64,000 bases of DNA from Lysobacteraceae bacterium (GCA_021372495.1 JAJFUF010000008.1:62001-126000), one strand, 5' to 3'. Shown: positions 7,601 to 23,767, counted from the first letter of the stretch. Translations and numbers: made by a program. The notes: generated from the sequence alone by a model not told the origin.

Positions 7601-10174
7601 TACCTGCGCGAGGACGGCAACGCCAACGCGATACTCGACGACTACGATACCGACCCGGTGATCGCGTTCTTCTACGACATCAACGACCGGCGCACCAAGT
7701 TCAAGCGCTTCACGCTGAGCACCGCCGAAAAGCAGGACCCGACCAAGTTCGATCCGGAAACCTCGACCAGCTATGAAGTGTGCGACCTTGATGACGCACA
7801 GCCGAATTGTTCTGGTGGGCCACTCCGCACGGTCTGGAGCGCGCAGAAGCAGCTATGGAGCAACAGCAGCACGTTCGCCGGCCAGCGCGCCTACGCGGGA
7901 CAGATCACCGATGCCGGGCCCAGCCGCTACGTCTTCACCTGGGTCGACGCCAACCATAACGGCGTGGTCGACAGCGGCGAGCAGCGCCAGTTCATCTGGA
8001 GCGGCAGCAGCTCCAGCAGCGACGGTTTCTGGGGCGGCGTGACGACCTCGAAGGTCAAGGGCGTGACGACGACGGCCTACGTCGGTAACTTCGAGTTCCT
8101 GAACTCGGACGACCCCGGCGACGGCACTTCGACCAATCCCGGCGAGGCGCAGAACATCCTCAAGTGGATCCGCGGCTTCGAAGTGACCGGCATGCGTCCG
8201 CGCACCATCGACTATGACAACAACGGCACGCTGCGCACGATGCGCCTCGGCGACATCGTGGACTCCACCCCGGTGGTGGTGAGCGCGCCGTCCGAGGCCT
8301 ACGACCTGCTGTACGGCGACGACACTTACGGCGCGTTCCGCAACGTGTACCGCAACCGTCGCCAGGTGGTGTACGTCGGCGCCAACGACGGCATGCTGCA
8401 TGCCTTCAACGGCGGCTTCTTCAACTCCAAACAGCAGGCAATCGGCACCCTGCCGCCGACGGACGCTTCGGGCAACTACGTGCCGGTGCAGCCGTCCAAG
8501 GCCACCCCGACCGCGCAGCCGCTCGGCAGCGAGCTGTGGGCCTACGTGCCGGGCAACCTGCTGCCGCACCTGCGCTGGCTGACCCGCAGCGACTACACCC
8601 ACGTGTTCTACGTCGACGGCAATCCCGTGGTGACCGACGCGCGCGTGTTCGACACCGGCTCGTGCACGCCCGCGCAGGATCCCTGCATCGACAGCGCCGG
8701 CCACGTCGACGGCTGGGGCACGTTGATGATCGTGCCGTTCCGGCTGGGCGGCGGCCCGATCAAGCTGCCGACCTCGAGCGCCGCCGACGGCAACAGCAAT
8801 TGCGACCCGACCGCGCCGGTATACGACTCGACGCACTGCACCAGCCAGCAGTCGTACTCGGCGTTCGCGGTGCTCGACATCACCAATCCCGAAGCGGTGC
8901 CTACCGTGCTGGCCGAGATCGTGACCCAGACCTACGCCTCGTCGGTGCCGGCGATCGCCGTGGTGCACGACAAGATCAACCAGGGCAGCATCATCACCGG
9001 CGGCACCTCCGGCACCAGCACCGGCAAGTTCTTCCTGTTCATCGGCAGTGGCGCCACCGACAACGGCGGCCTCGGCAGCCAGGGCGGGCGTGCGGCGTCG
9101 AACCAGGCGATGAAGGTGTCGGTATACGACCTCGCCACGATGGTCGGCTCGACCCATTCGGTCACGCCGCTGCGCACCTTCGACTTCACCAACGTCGGCG
9201 GCAGCAGCCTCGGCGCCAACAGCTTCGCCGGCGACCTGTTGGCTTCCGACTACGACCTCAACTATGCGGCCGAGTCGATGTACTTCGGCAGCGTGCGCGA
9301 CGTGCGTCCGGCGGGCAGCACCGACAGCAACGAGTTCTCCGGCTCGCTGTACAAGATCGGCATCAACGAGGACACCGACCCGGCCAACTGGACCGCGGAC
9401 CTGGTCTACAACGCCGATCGCCCGATTACGGCGCATCCGACCATCGGCCGCAACGACCGCGGCGCGCCGATGGTGTTCTTCGGCAGTGGCCGCATCTTCA
9501 CCAAGTACGACATGGCGACCAAGGGCCAGCAGAAGATCGTCGGCCTGATCGACACCTCGCTGCTGCCGACCACCGACCAGCAATACAAGGCGCTGCCGCT
9601 CGCCACCAGCGATCTGGTCGACGTCACCGGCCTCAACGTCAACACGAGCGGCACGCTCAGCGGCAGCGGCGCGCCCAGCGGCGTGACCACCTTCAGCCAA
9701 CTGCTGAACAGCTTCGACACTGCCGGACAGCTCGGCTGGTACATGAACCTCGCCGCGCCTTCCGCGACGCCGTCAACGGATCCGGACGGCACCCCCGTCG
9801 GCGCGGCCGAGCGCGTCATCGCCAACCAGGCGCTGATCGGCGGCGTGCTGCTGACCACCAGCTACGTGCCGGGCACGGACACCTGCACGGACGTGGGCAC
9901 CGGTTTCCTGTATGGTCAAAACTACAAGACCGGCACCGCCGACCCGTCGCTGCAGTTCTTCGGCACCAACGCGGACGGCACGGTCAAGCGCGCGATCAGC
10001 CTCGGCTCCGGCCTGCCGGCGGCGCCCAGCCTGCATATCGGCGAGGGCACCGGCGCGCGCGAGGTGACTGCCTGCGTGCAGACCTCGACCGGTGCGATCA
10101 TCTGCAAGAAGATCCTGACGCTGCTGTCGGTGCACCCGGGCGAGGTGTCCTGGCGCGAGCCGACGGGCAAATAA
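4610..10174 (+). CDS. pilY1: Type IV pilus tip adhesin/biogenesis factor PilY1
   Basis: Secreted pilus-associated protein, 1854 aa, at the long end for the family. It has an N-terminal signal peptide (hydrophobic core then PASAAQ). An EF-hand-like calcium loop DLDGDGIVD lies near residue 80, with a second, DANHNGVVDSGE, near residue 1115. The C-terminal PilY1 beta-propeller domain starts around residue 1200 and includes VVYVGANDGMLHAF (about 1253-1266). The middle region is Ser/Thr/Asn rich with many cysteines, typical of the variable adhesive part. AGGAG lies 9 nt before ATG 4610. Its place between pilX and pilE supports the call. Homologues act in pilus extension, calcium-dependent twitching and surface sensing. 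Confidence 0.93.
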   Translation: MLIRTITLKGFVAGLAAALVALPMLAAMPASAAQISDKTMGDFTAYPVINTSAVPPLTMFVMSRDEQLYIKAYTDYTDLDGDGIVDTTYNNNFSYSGYFDPDLCYTYDTTISVNSHGGVFTASGAATSHQCSGQWSGNFLNWVAMSRVDVLRYVLYGGYRVVDTTSQTVLERSFIPSDLHAWVKVYNASDVNKYTPYSTYPISMCNVSIADGTTTLSNNSPPLLRVAKGAFSEWGSTAREQCLWREAIQAKFGTQGDINPGDYASSSNDKLDELNVRVQVCNASGTQESFCQAYTDSSSVTHYKPIGLLQKYGEKQQMRFGLITGSYSAPRTGGILRRNINFIADNGGDTSCSNSKNEINLQTGQFCNQSSGNEGIVNTLNRFHIVGWDANSDNYGDCGTYGILQRNVSGANGHLLDPDGSGGTTAYRCKDSGNPLAEMYAEALRYIIGNGATPTSSYNPSESTLSDLSNRPATVPSMTGLPNATWADPYKTATSPEGAPYCANCNIIVLSTGLNSFDSDGIGSVPNLKLQADAATTLVGNNENLNTKTSTGAPQQWLLGRVAALDSTTYQDTCLPQTVTDLALAHGICPDIPSLEGGYQLAGLAYEAWTNDIRSDLTGTQKVQTYAIALAETLPTFQIPVSTGGGNYDLITITPACQANNNGSALLNSATGWRSCYLGNLVIGQKTSTTLTQAQWLKIAANQNPGTVTTCTSNCRVFGLPTTSDAHGPTSGSFEIVWEDSQWGNDHDQDVTELLSFCRGAACSYDGNNDKVPDICEGTPSNACNASNIQDSQILVRTESLVAYAGNALQIGYTAAGAFNAGNGQAASGAKFTVLRPGNTNGSLLFGSYGGARSWSPPSVEKYTTGPAEQRPLDNPLFFAAKYGGFNDQDGNNLPTYGNPAEWDVTNNFTGQKGADGIPDNYFLVRNPAQLYSRLSQVFDSILKRAGSGTAAAVVSNSARGIGLTYQALYLPERKDSAGGVASWIGSLNGLWTDTYGYLREDGNANAILDDYDTDPVIAFFYDINDRRTKFKRFTLSTAEKQDPTKFDPETSTSYEVCDLDDAQPNCSGGPLRTVWSAQKQLWSNSSTFAGQRAYAGQITDAGPSRYVFTWVDANHNGVVDSGEQRQFIWSGSSSSSDGFWGGVTTSKVKGVTTTAYVGNFEFLNSDDPGDGTSTNPGEAQNILKWIRGFEVTGMRPRTIDYDNNGTLRTMRLGDIVDSTPVVVSAPSEAYDLLYGDDTYGAFRNVYRNRRQVVYVGANDGMLHAFNGGFFNSKQQAIGTLPPTDASGNYVPVQPSKATPTAQPLGSELWAYVPGNLLPHLRWLTRSDYTHVFYVDGNPVVTDARVFDTGSCTPAQDPCIDSAGHVDGWGTLMIVPFRLGGGPIKLPTSSAADGNSNCDPTAPVYDSTHCTSQQSYSAFAVLDITNPEAVPTVLAEIVTQTYASSVPAIAVVHDKINQGSIITGGTSGTSTGKFFLFIGSGATDNGGLGSQGGRAASNQAMKVSVYDLATMVGSTHSVTPLRTFDFTNVGGSSLGANSFAGDLLASDYDLNYAAESMYFGSVRDVRPAGSTDSNEFSGSLYKIGINEDTDPANWTADLVYNADRPITAHPTIGRNDRGAPMVFFGSGRIFTKYDMATKGQQKIVGLIDTSLLPTTDQQYKALPLATSDLVDVTGLNVNTSGTLSGSGAPSGVTTFSQLLNSFDTAGQLGWYMNLAAPSATPSTDPDGTPVGAAERVIANQALIGGVLLTTSYVPGTDTCTDVGTGFLYGQNYKTGTADPSLQFFGTNADGTVKRAISLGSGLPAAPSLHIGEGTGAREVTACVQTSTGAIICKKILTLLSVHPGEVSWREPTGK

Positions 10175-10183
10175 GGGGGAAGC

Positions 10184-10594
10184 ATGCGAGCCACACGAGG
10201 TTTCTCGCTGATCGAGCTGATGGTGGTGGTGGCGATCATCGCCATCCTCGGCGCGATCGCGATCCCGTCGTACCGGCAGTACGCGCTGCGTGCGCACCGT
10301 GCCGACGCCAAGCGCGTGCTGATGGACGCCGCGCAGCGCCAGGAGCGGTTCTTCTATTCGAGCAATCGTTACACGGCCAATGCGGCGTCGATCGGCCTGT
10401 CCGCCAGCTCGGCCGGCAGCTACTACACGTTCGGCATCGTCAGCGCCAGCACCACCGCCTATTCGCTGCGCGCCGTACCGGTCGGCAGCCAGGCGCAGGA
10501 CACGCAGTGCGCCACGCTGGGCATCGACAACACCGGCAAGCGCACCGCCAGCGGGACCGCGGCGGCCACGCCGGACGACTGCTGGGGCAAGTGA
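10184..10594 (+). CDS. pilE: Type IV pilin PilE-family protein
   Basis: 136 aa pilin with a very short leader: MRATRG/FSLIELMVVVAIIAI, cleavage after Gly7, Glu at mature +5. A pilin head follows, with a late Cys pair (TQCATLG, DDCWGK) that can form the disulfide of the D region. AAGGGGGAA is a good ribosome site. In this gene order PilE is a minor pilin; it could equally be a structural pilin, since no separate pilA is visible here. Confidence 0.9.
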   Translation: MRATRGFSLIELMVVVAIIAILGAIAIPSYRQYALRAHRADAKRVLMDAAQRQERFFYSSNRYTANAASIGLSASSAGSYYTFGIVSASTTAYSLRAVPVGSQAQDTQCATLGIDNTGKRTASGTAAATPDDCWGK

Positions 10595-10595
10595 C

Positions 10596-11018
10596 GTGCG
10601 CGCCCGCCGGCTGCTTCCGCTTGCGCTGCTGGCCTTCGCCGCCGTCACCGCGGGCGGCGACTATTACAAGTGGACCGACGCCAACGGCACGGTGCACTAC
10701 GCGCAGCAGCCTCCGCCCGGGCAGCGCAGCCAGCGCGTCAGCGTCGATGCCGGCAGCGGCATCACGCCGCCTCCGGAGGCGGCGCAGCCGGCCGCCGACG
10801 CCGCGCCGGGCGGCGGCAGCGCGCTGGACAAGGCCGATGCGCAGTACACCGAGCGCGCCTGCGCGGCCGCCCGCGCGAACCTGCGACTGCTGGAAAGCGG
10901 CAAGGGCATGGTGATCAGCGGCGACGTCGACAGCGGCACCAAGCTCGGCGCCGAGCAGCGCGCCAAGGCGATCACCGACGCGCGCGCCCAGGCCGCCGCG
11001 ACCTGCGGCAAGCCATGA
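10596..11018 (+). CDS. Small exported DUF4124-domain protein
   Basis: 140 aa. GTG 10596 begins immediately after the pilE stop and gives a signal peptide (RRLLPLALLAFAAVTA). Then comes a DUF4124-type motif DYYKWTDANGTVHYAQQPPPG, a proline/alanine linker and a C-terminal helix with two cysteines. DUF4124 proteins are short periplasmic proteins of unknown function, often found near pilus or secretion genes. The stop lies 11 nt before the FimT-type pilin, so it is part of the pilin operon. Function unknown. Confidence 0.75.
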   Translation: MRARRLLPLALLAFAAVTAGGDYYKWTDANGTVHYAQQPPPGQRSQRVSVDAGSGITPPPEAAQPAADAAPGGGSALDKADAQYTERACAAARANLRLLESGKGMVISGDVDSGTKLGAEQRAKAITDARAQAAATCGKP

Positions 11019-11029
11019 GGACGAGCGAA

Positions 11030-11620
11030 ATGCGGACGACGCGACACTCCGGTTTCAGCGTGATCGAACTGATGGTGACGGTCGTCGTGATGGCGATCCT
11101 GGCCGGCATCGCCCTGCCGAATTTCCGCGACTTCATGCACCGCAACGCGGTGACCACGGCGACCAACCATCTGCTCGCCGACATCCAGTACGCGCGCGGC
11201 GAGGCCGTCGCGCAGCATATGCAGGTGACCGTCTGCGCCAGCACCAACGGCATCGCCTGCGCCAGCTCGGCGCCGTTCGAGGGGGGCTGGGTGGTCGTGT
11301 GCAACGCGCCGGCCGCCGCGGCGACCACCGCCGGCACGGCGCTCTCGCTGGGCCCGACCTGCCCGGCCGCGAACACCCTGATGCGCGTGGGCCAGCCCAC
11401 TGCCGGGATGACGATGCGCGGATCGAGCGCGCTGACGTTCCAGTCGACCGGCAGCCTCCCGGACGGCAGCGCCGTCGCCACCGTGCGCGTGTGCGCGAAG
11501 AGCAGCGATTCCGACAGCCTCGGCACCAACACGACCAAGGTGCCGGGCAGCCTGCTCAGGGTCGACCCCTCGGGACGGCCCTATGCATCGGCGATGACCG
11601 CGACCGACACCTGCAACTGA
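11030..11620 (+). CDS. fimT: GspH/FimT-family pseudopilin
   Basis: 196 aa. The prepilin leader has SG/FSVIELMVTVVVMAI with Glu+5, followed by ANHLLADIQYARGEAV, the FimT/GspH signature, and a GspH-type C-terminal domain with several cysteines. ATG 11030 is preferred because GAGG lies 9 nt upstream; ATG 11015 overlaps the preceding stop. Last gene of the pil unit, followed by a strong terminator. Probably a minor pilin of the type IV pilus rather than a type II secretion component, since no gsp genes are near. Confidence 0.85.
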   Translation: MRTTRHSGFSVIELMVTVVVMAILAGIALPNFRDFMHRNAVTTATNHLLADIQYARGEAVAQHMQVTVCASTNGIACASSAPFEGGWVVVCNAPAAAATTAGTALSLGPTCPAANTLMRVGQPTAGMTMRGSSALTFQSTGSLPDGSAVATVRVCAKSSDSDSLGTNTTKVPGSLLRVDPSGRPYASAMTATDTCN

Positions 11621-11641
11621 CCGGCTGGCGCTGCGCGCACG

Positions 11642-11674
11642 AAAAAGGCCGGGATGCGACATCCCGGCCTTTTT
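11642..11674. terminator. Bidirectional terminator between fimT and tRNA-Val
   Basis: Perfect 15-nt inverted repeat, AAAAAGGCCGGGATG / CATCCCGGCCTTTTT, around a CGA loop. U-runs result on both strands, so it can end the pilin transcript (+) and the convergent tRNA-Val transcript (-). Confidence 0.9.
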
Positions 11675-11685
11675 AGTTGACGAAC

Positions 11686-11760
11686 TGGTGGGCGGTACAG
11701 GGTTCGAACCTGTGACCCCTGCCGTGTGAAAGCAGTGCTCTACCGCTGAGCTAACCGCCC
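11686..11760 (-). tRNA. tRNA-Val (anticodon CAC)
   Basis: 75-nt cloverleaf on the minus strand. Acceptor GGGCGGT pairs with ACCGCCC, the anticodon loop is TTCACAC, the T loop is GTTCGAACC, and CCA is encoded (complement of 11686-11688). Reads GUG codons. Confidence 0.95.
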
Positions 11761-11773
11761 GAAAGAGCGCGAA

Positions 11774-11803
11774 ATTCTAGGGGCTGCGGGCCGGCACGGT
11801 CAA
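11774..11803 (-). promoter_or_regulatory. Promoter of tRNA-Val
   Basis: On the minus strand, TTGACC (11798-11803), 18-nt spacer, TAGAAT (11774-11779), 14 bp before the tRNA 5' end. Close to sigma70 consensus. Confidence 0.7.
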
Positions 11804-11867
11804 GCCCCGCGCGAGGGCCGGCGTTCGATGCCGCGCGCGGGTGCGGCGCGGGAGTTCAGCGGCGGGT

Positions 11868-11876
11868 TGCTAGAAT
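11868..11876 (+). promoter_or_regulatory. Extended -10 promoter of the lipid-A N-domain gene
   Basis: TGC followed by TAGAAT at 11871-11876 forms an extended -10. The predicted start, about 11883, leaves room for translation from ATG 11911 and makes ATG 11896 less likely. No good -35. Confidence 0.45.
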
Positions 11877-11910
11877 CCGCGCCCCGATTCCATGCATGCG
11901 GACCCGCCCG

Positions 11911-12261
11911 ATGGACCTGATCCAGCACGAGCTTGCGCAGTTGCTCGCCGCCTTGCGCGCTTTCGAACTCACGCCCTGGAAGGCGATCGGCTTCCTGGGT
12001 TCGCTGATGTTCACCAGCCGCTGGTTCGTCCAGCTGTACTACACGCGCAAGCACAAGCGCGTGGTGATGCCGCTGGCGTTCTGGTGGCTTTCGGTGTCCG
12101 GCAGCGCGCTGCTGCTCGCCTACTTCGTGTTCGGCAAGAACGACTCGGTCGGCATCCTGTCGAATTTCTTCCCGGCGTTCGTGTCGGTCTACAACCTCGC
12201 CGTGCACCTTCGCCACCACCGCCCGATGGTGGTCCGCCCGGGCGGTTCCGAGGAAAGCTGA
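11911..12261 (+). CDS. Lipid-A-disaccharide synthase N-terminal-domain protein
   Basis: 116 aa membrane protein with three hydrophobic segments and the motifs KAIGFLGSLMFTSRWFVQ and MPLAFWWLSVSGS of the LAB_N family (lipid-A-disaccharide synthase N-terminal-like domain). The domain occurs alone or fused to glycosyltransferases or aminoarabinose-type proteins acting on lipid A or undecaprenyl sugars. Here it stands alone, so the role is an inference: possibly flipping or modification of envelope lipid. ATG 11896 is an alternative start. It converges on metH with only 13 bp between stops. Confidence 0.7.
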   Translation: MDLIQHELAQLLAALRAFELTPWKAIGFLGSLMFTSRWFVQLYYTRKHKRVVMPLAFWWLSVSGSALLLAYFVFGKNDSVGILSNFFPAFVSVYNLAVHLRHHRPMVVRPGGSEES

Positions 12262-12274
12262 GGCCGCGCCGCGT

Positions 12275-16054
<3,780 letters not shown>

Positions 16055-16093
16055 GGTCGATGCGTTGCTGGGAGTCGCGGGGTGTTGTCGAAG

Positions 16094-17035
16094 TCAGCCG
16101 GTCGCCTGGCCGGGCTTGCGCGCCAGCAGCGACAGCACCTCGAAATGCGGCGGCCGGCGCTCGCGCGAGACGCGCGCGCAGCTCAGCACCTCGAGGCCGG
16201 CGCGGCGCGCGTAGCCGGTGAGGTCCTCGCGGCGGAAGCCGAGGTTGCGATGGTCGAACGGCGCCACCGCGGCCTTGTGCGCGTGCCGCGCCAGCGTCGC
16301 CGCCAGCAGGCGGCCGCCGGGCTTCAGCACGCGCGCGGCCTCGGCAAGGGCCTGCGCGGGGCGGTCGCTGTAGGTCAGCGCGTGCATCATCAGCACCAGG
16401 TCGAAGCGGCGCGCGCCGAGGTCGAGCGCGTGCATGTCGCCCTGGCGCACCTCGACGTTGCGCAGCGCCTTCAGGCGTTCGCGCGCGGCCTCGACCACGC
16501 GCTCGCCGGAGTCCACGCAAACGATCGCGTGCGCGTGCGGCGCCAGCAGCTCGGCGAGCACGCCGTCGCCGGAAGCGACGTCGAGCACGTCGCCGGTTTC
16601 CAGCAGTTGCAGCAGCGTACGCGCCAGCGTTTCCCAGGTGCGGCCGGGCGAATAGTGGCGCTCCATGTCGCCGGCGACGGTGTCCGCCCAGCCCGACGCG
16701 CCGGCGCGTCGCGCCAGCACCCCGGGCAGGCGGGCGGCGTCGTCGGCCAGCAGGGCGTCGTCGACGCTGGCCTCCAGCGCGCGCAGCAGGTTCTCCTCGC
16801 GCGTGTCGAGATCGCCGTTGAAGCGGTAGTAGGCGGACACGCCGGCGCGGCGGTCGCGCACCAGCCCGGCTTCCTTCAGCTTGGCCAGGTGGGTGGACAC
16901 GCGCGGCTGGGCGAGGCGCAACACCTCGGCCAGTTCGGCGACGGTCAGCTCCTCGCGCTGCAGCAGGGCCAGCAGGCGCACGCGGGTGGAATCGGAGAGC
17001 AGGCGCAGCAGGGACGACACCGCAGCCAGGTCCAT
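16094..17035 (-). CDS. ArsR-family HTH regulator fused to SAM methyltransferase
   Basis: 313 aa in two parts. Residues 1-95 form a winged helix of the ArsR type (LAQPRVSTHLAKLKEAGLV recognition helix). Residues 130-300 form a class I methyltransferase fold with the AdoMet loop VLDVASGDGVLAE and the motif ARRFDLVLMMHALTYSD. It lies directly upstream of metH. ArsR regulators of the methionine/SAM cycle (such as SahR) are known in proteobacteria. Here the methyltransferase domain may sense AdoMet or AdoHcy, or act as an enzyme; that is inference. No ArsR metal-binding cysteine motif is seen in the HTH part. Confidence 0.8.
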   Translation of the reverse strand: MDLAAVSSLLRLLSDSTRVRLLALLQREELTVAELAEVLRLAQPRVSTHLAKLKEAGLVRDRRAGVSAYYRFNGDLDTREENLLRALEASVDDALLADDAARLPGVLARRAGASGWADTVAGDMERHYSPGRTWETLARTLLQLLETGDVLDVASGDGVLAELLAPHAHAIVCVDSGERVVEAARERLKALRNVEVRQGDMHALDLGARRFDLVLMMHALTYSDRPAQALAEAARVLKPGGRLLAATLARHAHKAAVAPFDHRNLGFRREDLTGYARRAGLEVLSCARVSRERRPPHFEVLSLLARKPGQATG

Positions 17036-17043
17036 TATTCCAT

Positions 17044-17070
17044 CCTTCCATCGCGATAAAGGGATAAATA
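17044..17070 (-). promoter_or_regulatory. Candidate operator/promoter of the arsR-metH operon
   Basis: The 109-bp gap between the divergent esterase and the regulator holds one AT-rich patch. It contains the self-complementary octamer ATCGCGAT flanked by CCTT and AAGG (near-palindrome around 17047-17065), just before the regulator start codon. Position and symmetry suit autoregulation by a dimeric ArsR protein. No second copy was noticed in the window. Confidence 0.35.
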
Positions 17071-17144
17071 AGCCTAGGGCCGCGCGCGGACAGCGTCAAG
17101 GCGTGCGCGCTATGCTGGCGGCTTTGCCGACGACGCGGACCCCG

Positions 17145-17936
17145 ATGCGAGGCCTGACGCTTGCGCTGATCCTGCTGCTGCTGATGCCCGCGATGCGCGC
17201 GTCGGCTGCGCCGACGGTCGGCCCCGACGATTTCCTGCGCGCGCGCGTGCAGCGGCCGGATGGCCTGCCGTACCGTCTGTACGTGCCGCCGTTCGCGCGG
17301 CCGGGCGCGCGCCTGCCGCTGATCGTGTTCCTGCACGGCGCCGGCCAGAACGGCGACGACAACGATGCGCAGATCGCCCACGGCGCCAACGGCGCGCTGC
17401 AACTGCTCGACGCGGCGGTGCGACGGCGCATCCCGGTGCTGTTCGCCGCGCCGCAGAATCCCGTCGATTACTGGAAGCCGGCCGACGTGATGGCGGTGAT
17501 CGCCGACATCGAGGCGCGCTGGCCGGTGGATCGCCGCCGCGTCTACCTCACCGGCCTGTCGTCCGGCGGCACCGGCGTGTGGGACCTGCTGAAGGCGTAT
17601 CCCGACCGCTTCGCCGCCGCGGTGCCGATGTCGGGCATGACCGAACGGGCCGGACTGGCGTCGATCGTGCGGGTGCCCGAATGGGTGTTCCACGCCGCCG
17701 ACGACAACGACACCGACGTGGAGACCGGCTACGGCGGCGCAATGGTCGGCTCGCGTGCGGTGGTGCGCGCGCTGCGCGCGGCCGGCGGCCACCCGCGCTA
17801 TACCGAGTACGCGCACGGTCCGCGGCCGGCCACCCACGTAATCTGGCCGCGCGCCTACGCCACGCCCGGTCTGCTCGACTGGATGCTGCGCCAGCGCCTG
17901 CCCGCGGACGCGGCGGCGCCGGGCGAAAGCCGCTAG
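17145..17936 (+). CDS. Secreted alpha/beta-hydrolase (LpqC/phospholipase-carboxylesterase type)
   Basis: 263 aa. ATG 17145 gives a clean signal peptide (LILLLLMPAMRASA); ATG 17112 would add 11 residues. The hydrolase fold shows LPLIVFLHGAGQNG (oxyanion region), the nucleophile elbow GLSSGG, and a late acidic residue and histidine (HAADDNDTDV, PATHVIW). This matches secreted poly(3-hydroxybutyrate) depolymerase/LpqC-like and feruloyl-esterase-like proteins; the substrate cannot be told. It diverges from arsR-metH. A TAGAAT hexamer overlaps its stop codon and may serve the next gene. Confidence 0.75.
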   Translation: MRGLTLALILLLLMPAMRASAAPTVGPDDFLRARVQRPDGLPYRLYVPPFARPGARLPLIVFLHGAGQNGDDNDAQIAHGANGALQLLDAAVRRRIPVLFAAPQNPVDYWKPADVMAVIADIEARWPVDRRRVYLTGLSSGGTGVWDLLKAYPDRFAAAVPMSGMTERAGLASIVRVPEWVFHAADDNDTDVETGYGGAMVGSRAVVRALRAAGGHPRYTEYAHGPRPATHVIWPRAYATPGLLDWMLRQRLPADAAAPGESR

Positions 17937-17939
17937 AAT
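17934..17939 (+). promoter_or_regulatory. Possible -10 element of the acyl-CoA dehydrogenase gene
   Basis: TAGAAT overlapping the esterase stop codon, 85 bp before ATG 18024. No convincing -35, so only weak support. Confidence 0.3.
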
Positions 17940-18023
17940 AAGCCGGTTCAAACGCGCGTTCGACGCGTTGGCGGACACCCCAAGGCAACGATCGCCGCAT
18001 GCAGCGCGGCGCAGGAGTCACGC

Positions 18024-19187
<1,164 letters not shown>

Positions 19188-19261
19188 TCGACCAGTTCCC
19201 GTCGCGCTTGCGAGGGCGGAAAACGGGCTGCGCCGAATCGCGCGCGATGAAGACGGCTTTC

Positions 19262-19390
19262 CCCTCTCCTCGGCGGGGAGAGGGCAGGGTGAGGGGGAAG
19301 CGCGCAGCGCGCGCTTTGCTGGCAACGAAGGGCGGCCGTCCTGCGGACGGCTCCCCCTCACCCCGATCCTCTCCCCGCTGGGGAGAGGGA
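19262..19390. repeat. Nested palindromic intergenic repeat
   Basis: Two CCCTCTCC...GGAGAGG hairpins (19262-19284 and 19369-19389) bracket an outer inverted pair, GGTGAGGGGGAAGC and GCTCCCCCTCACCCC. The unit separates the acyl-CoA dehydrogenase (+) from the convergent RND pump gene (-) and may end both transcripts. Same style as repeats near 190-230, 30052 and 34394. Confidence 0.75.
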
Positions 19391-19479
19391 GGCGAGCGAC
19401 GCACGGCTCGCCTCGCGGGGATTCACGGGACGTACCGCATCTACCTCCGTGCGTCGGTCGTTCGGAACCGCCGCGCCGC

Positions 19480-22602
<3,123 letters not shown>

Positions 22603-22612
22603 GTGCGCGGCC

Positions 22613-23767
22613 TCAGTGCGTGCCGGCCGCCGCGGCCGGCAGCGGCGCGTAGGGCACGGCGCGCGCGGCGTCGCCCGGGTGCACGTGCTGCAGGCCGGAG
22701 ACGATCACCTGCTCGCCCTCGGCGAGGCCGCGCGTGACCACCCAGTTGCCGCCACGCATGTCGCCGAGGTCGACCGGCCTGCGCGCGACCTTGCCGTCGC
22801 CGCCGACCACCAGCACGTAGGCGCCGTCGGCGTCGCGCTGCACCGCCGCCTGCGGTATCGGGAACGCGTGCGCGTGGCGGCCCTGGGCCAGGCGCACCTT
22901 GACGAACATGCCCGGCAGCAGGGTGCGCTCGGGGTTGGGCAGGGTGCCGCGCAGCGACAGCGCGCCGGTGCCCGGATCCACCGCGAGGTCGGTGAAGCCG
23001 AGGGTGCCCGCGTGCGGATACACGCTGCCGTCCGGCAGCACCACCTGCACCTCGACCTGGCTTTTGCCGGCCGGCTTCAGCAGGCCCTGCGCCTGCTGTT
23101 TGCGCAGCGCCTGCAGTTCCGCGAACGATTGGCCGAAGTTGACGTAGATCGGGTCGATCTGCTGGACCACGGTCAGTTCGGTCGGGCCGTCCTGGCCGAC
23201 CAGCGCGCCCTCGGTGACCATCTGCTGCCCGGCGCGGCCGGTGATCGGTGCGGTGACGGTGGCGTAGCCGAGGTTGAGCTGCGCGCTGGCGACGTTGGCC
23301 TCGGCCTGCTTGACCGCGGCGGCGGTGCTGCGCGCGTTCGCTTGCGCGTTGTCGAGGTCCTGCTGCGAAGCCCAACCCTTGGCCGCGAGCGGGCCGAGGC
23401 GCTTGACCGTTTCCTCCGCGTTCTGCGCATTCGCGCGGGCTTCGGCCAGCGCGGCTTCCTGCGCGTGCAGCGCGGCCTGCAGCGGCGCCGGGTCGATGCG
23501 GAACAGCACCTGGCCCTGGGCGACGTCGGTGCCTTCGGTGTACTCGCGCTTGAGCAGGATGCCGGCGACGCGCGCGCGCACGTCGGCGGTGCGGTAGGCC
23601 GTCAGGCGGCCGACGAAGTCGCGCACCAGCGGCACGTCCTCGGCGTGCGCGCGCACCACGCCCACCTCGGTCGGCGGTGGCGCGGCCTGCTTCGAATTGC
23701 CGCAGGCGGCGAGCAGCAGCGCGGCGGCGGTCCCCACGATCAGGGCGCGCAGGGGAAACGACGGCAT
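22613..23767 (-). CDS. RND efflux periplasmic adaptor lipoprotein
   Basis: 384 aa membrane-fusion protein of the AcrA/MexE type. ATG 23767 has AGGGAG upstream and gives a lipoprotein signal peptide ending LLLAAC|G. Lipoyl/barrel-sandwich halves flank a coiled-coil hairpin (about residues 100-170, AEARANAQNAEETVKRLG region). LNLGYATVTAPITGRAG is the adaptor signature. It precedes the pump gene in the same unit. The upstream reading frame to 23917 lacks start signals and was trimmed. Confidence 0.93.
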   Translation of the reverse strand: MPSFPLRALIVGTAAALLLAACGNSKQAAPPPTEVGVVRAHAEDVPLVRDFVGRLTAYRTADVRARVAGILLKREYTEGTDVAQGQVLFRIDPAPLQAALHAQEAALAEARANAQNAEETVKRLGPLAAKGWASQQDLDNAQANARSTAAAVKQAEANVASAQLNLGYATVTAPITGRAGQQMVTEGALVGQDGPTELTVVQQIDPIYVNFGQSFAELQALRKQQAQGLLKPAGKSQVEVQVVLPDGSVYPHAGTLGFTDLAVDPGTGALSLRGTLPNPERTLLPGMFVKVRLAQGRHAHAFPIPQAAVQRDADGAYVLVVGGDGKVARRPVDLGDMRGGNWVVTRGLAEGEQVIVSGLQHVHPGDAARAVPYAPLPAAAAGTH

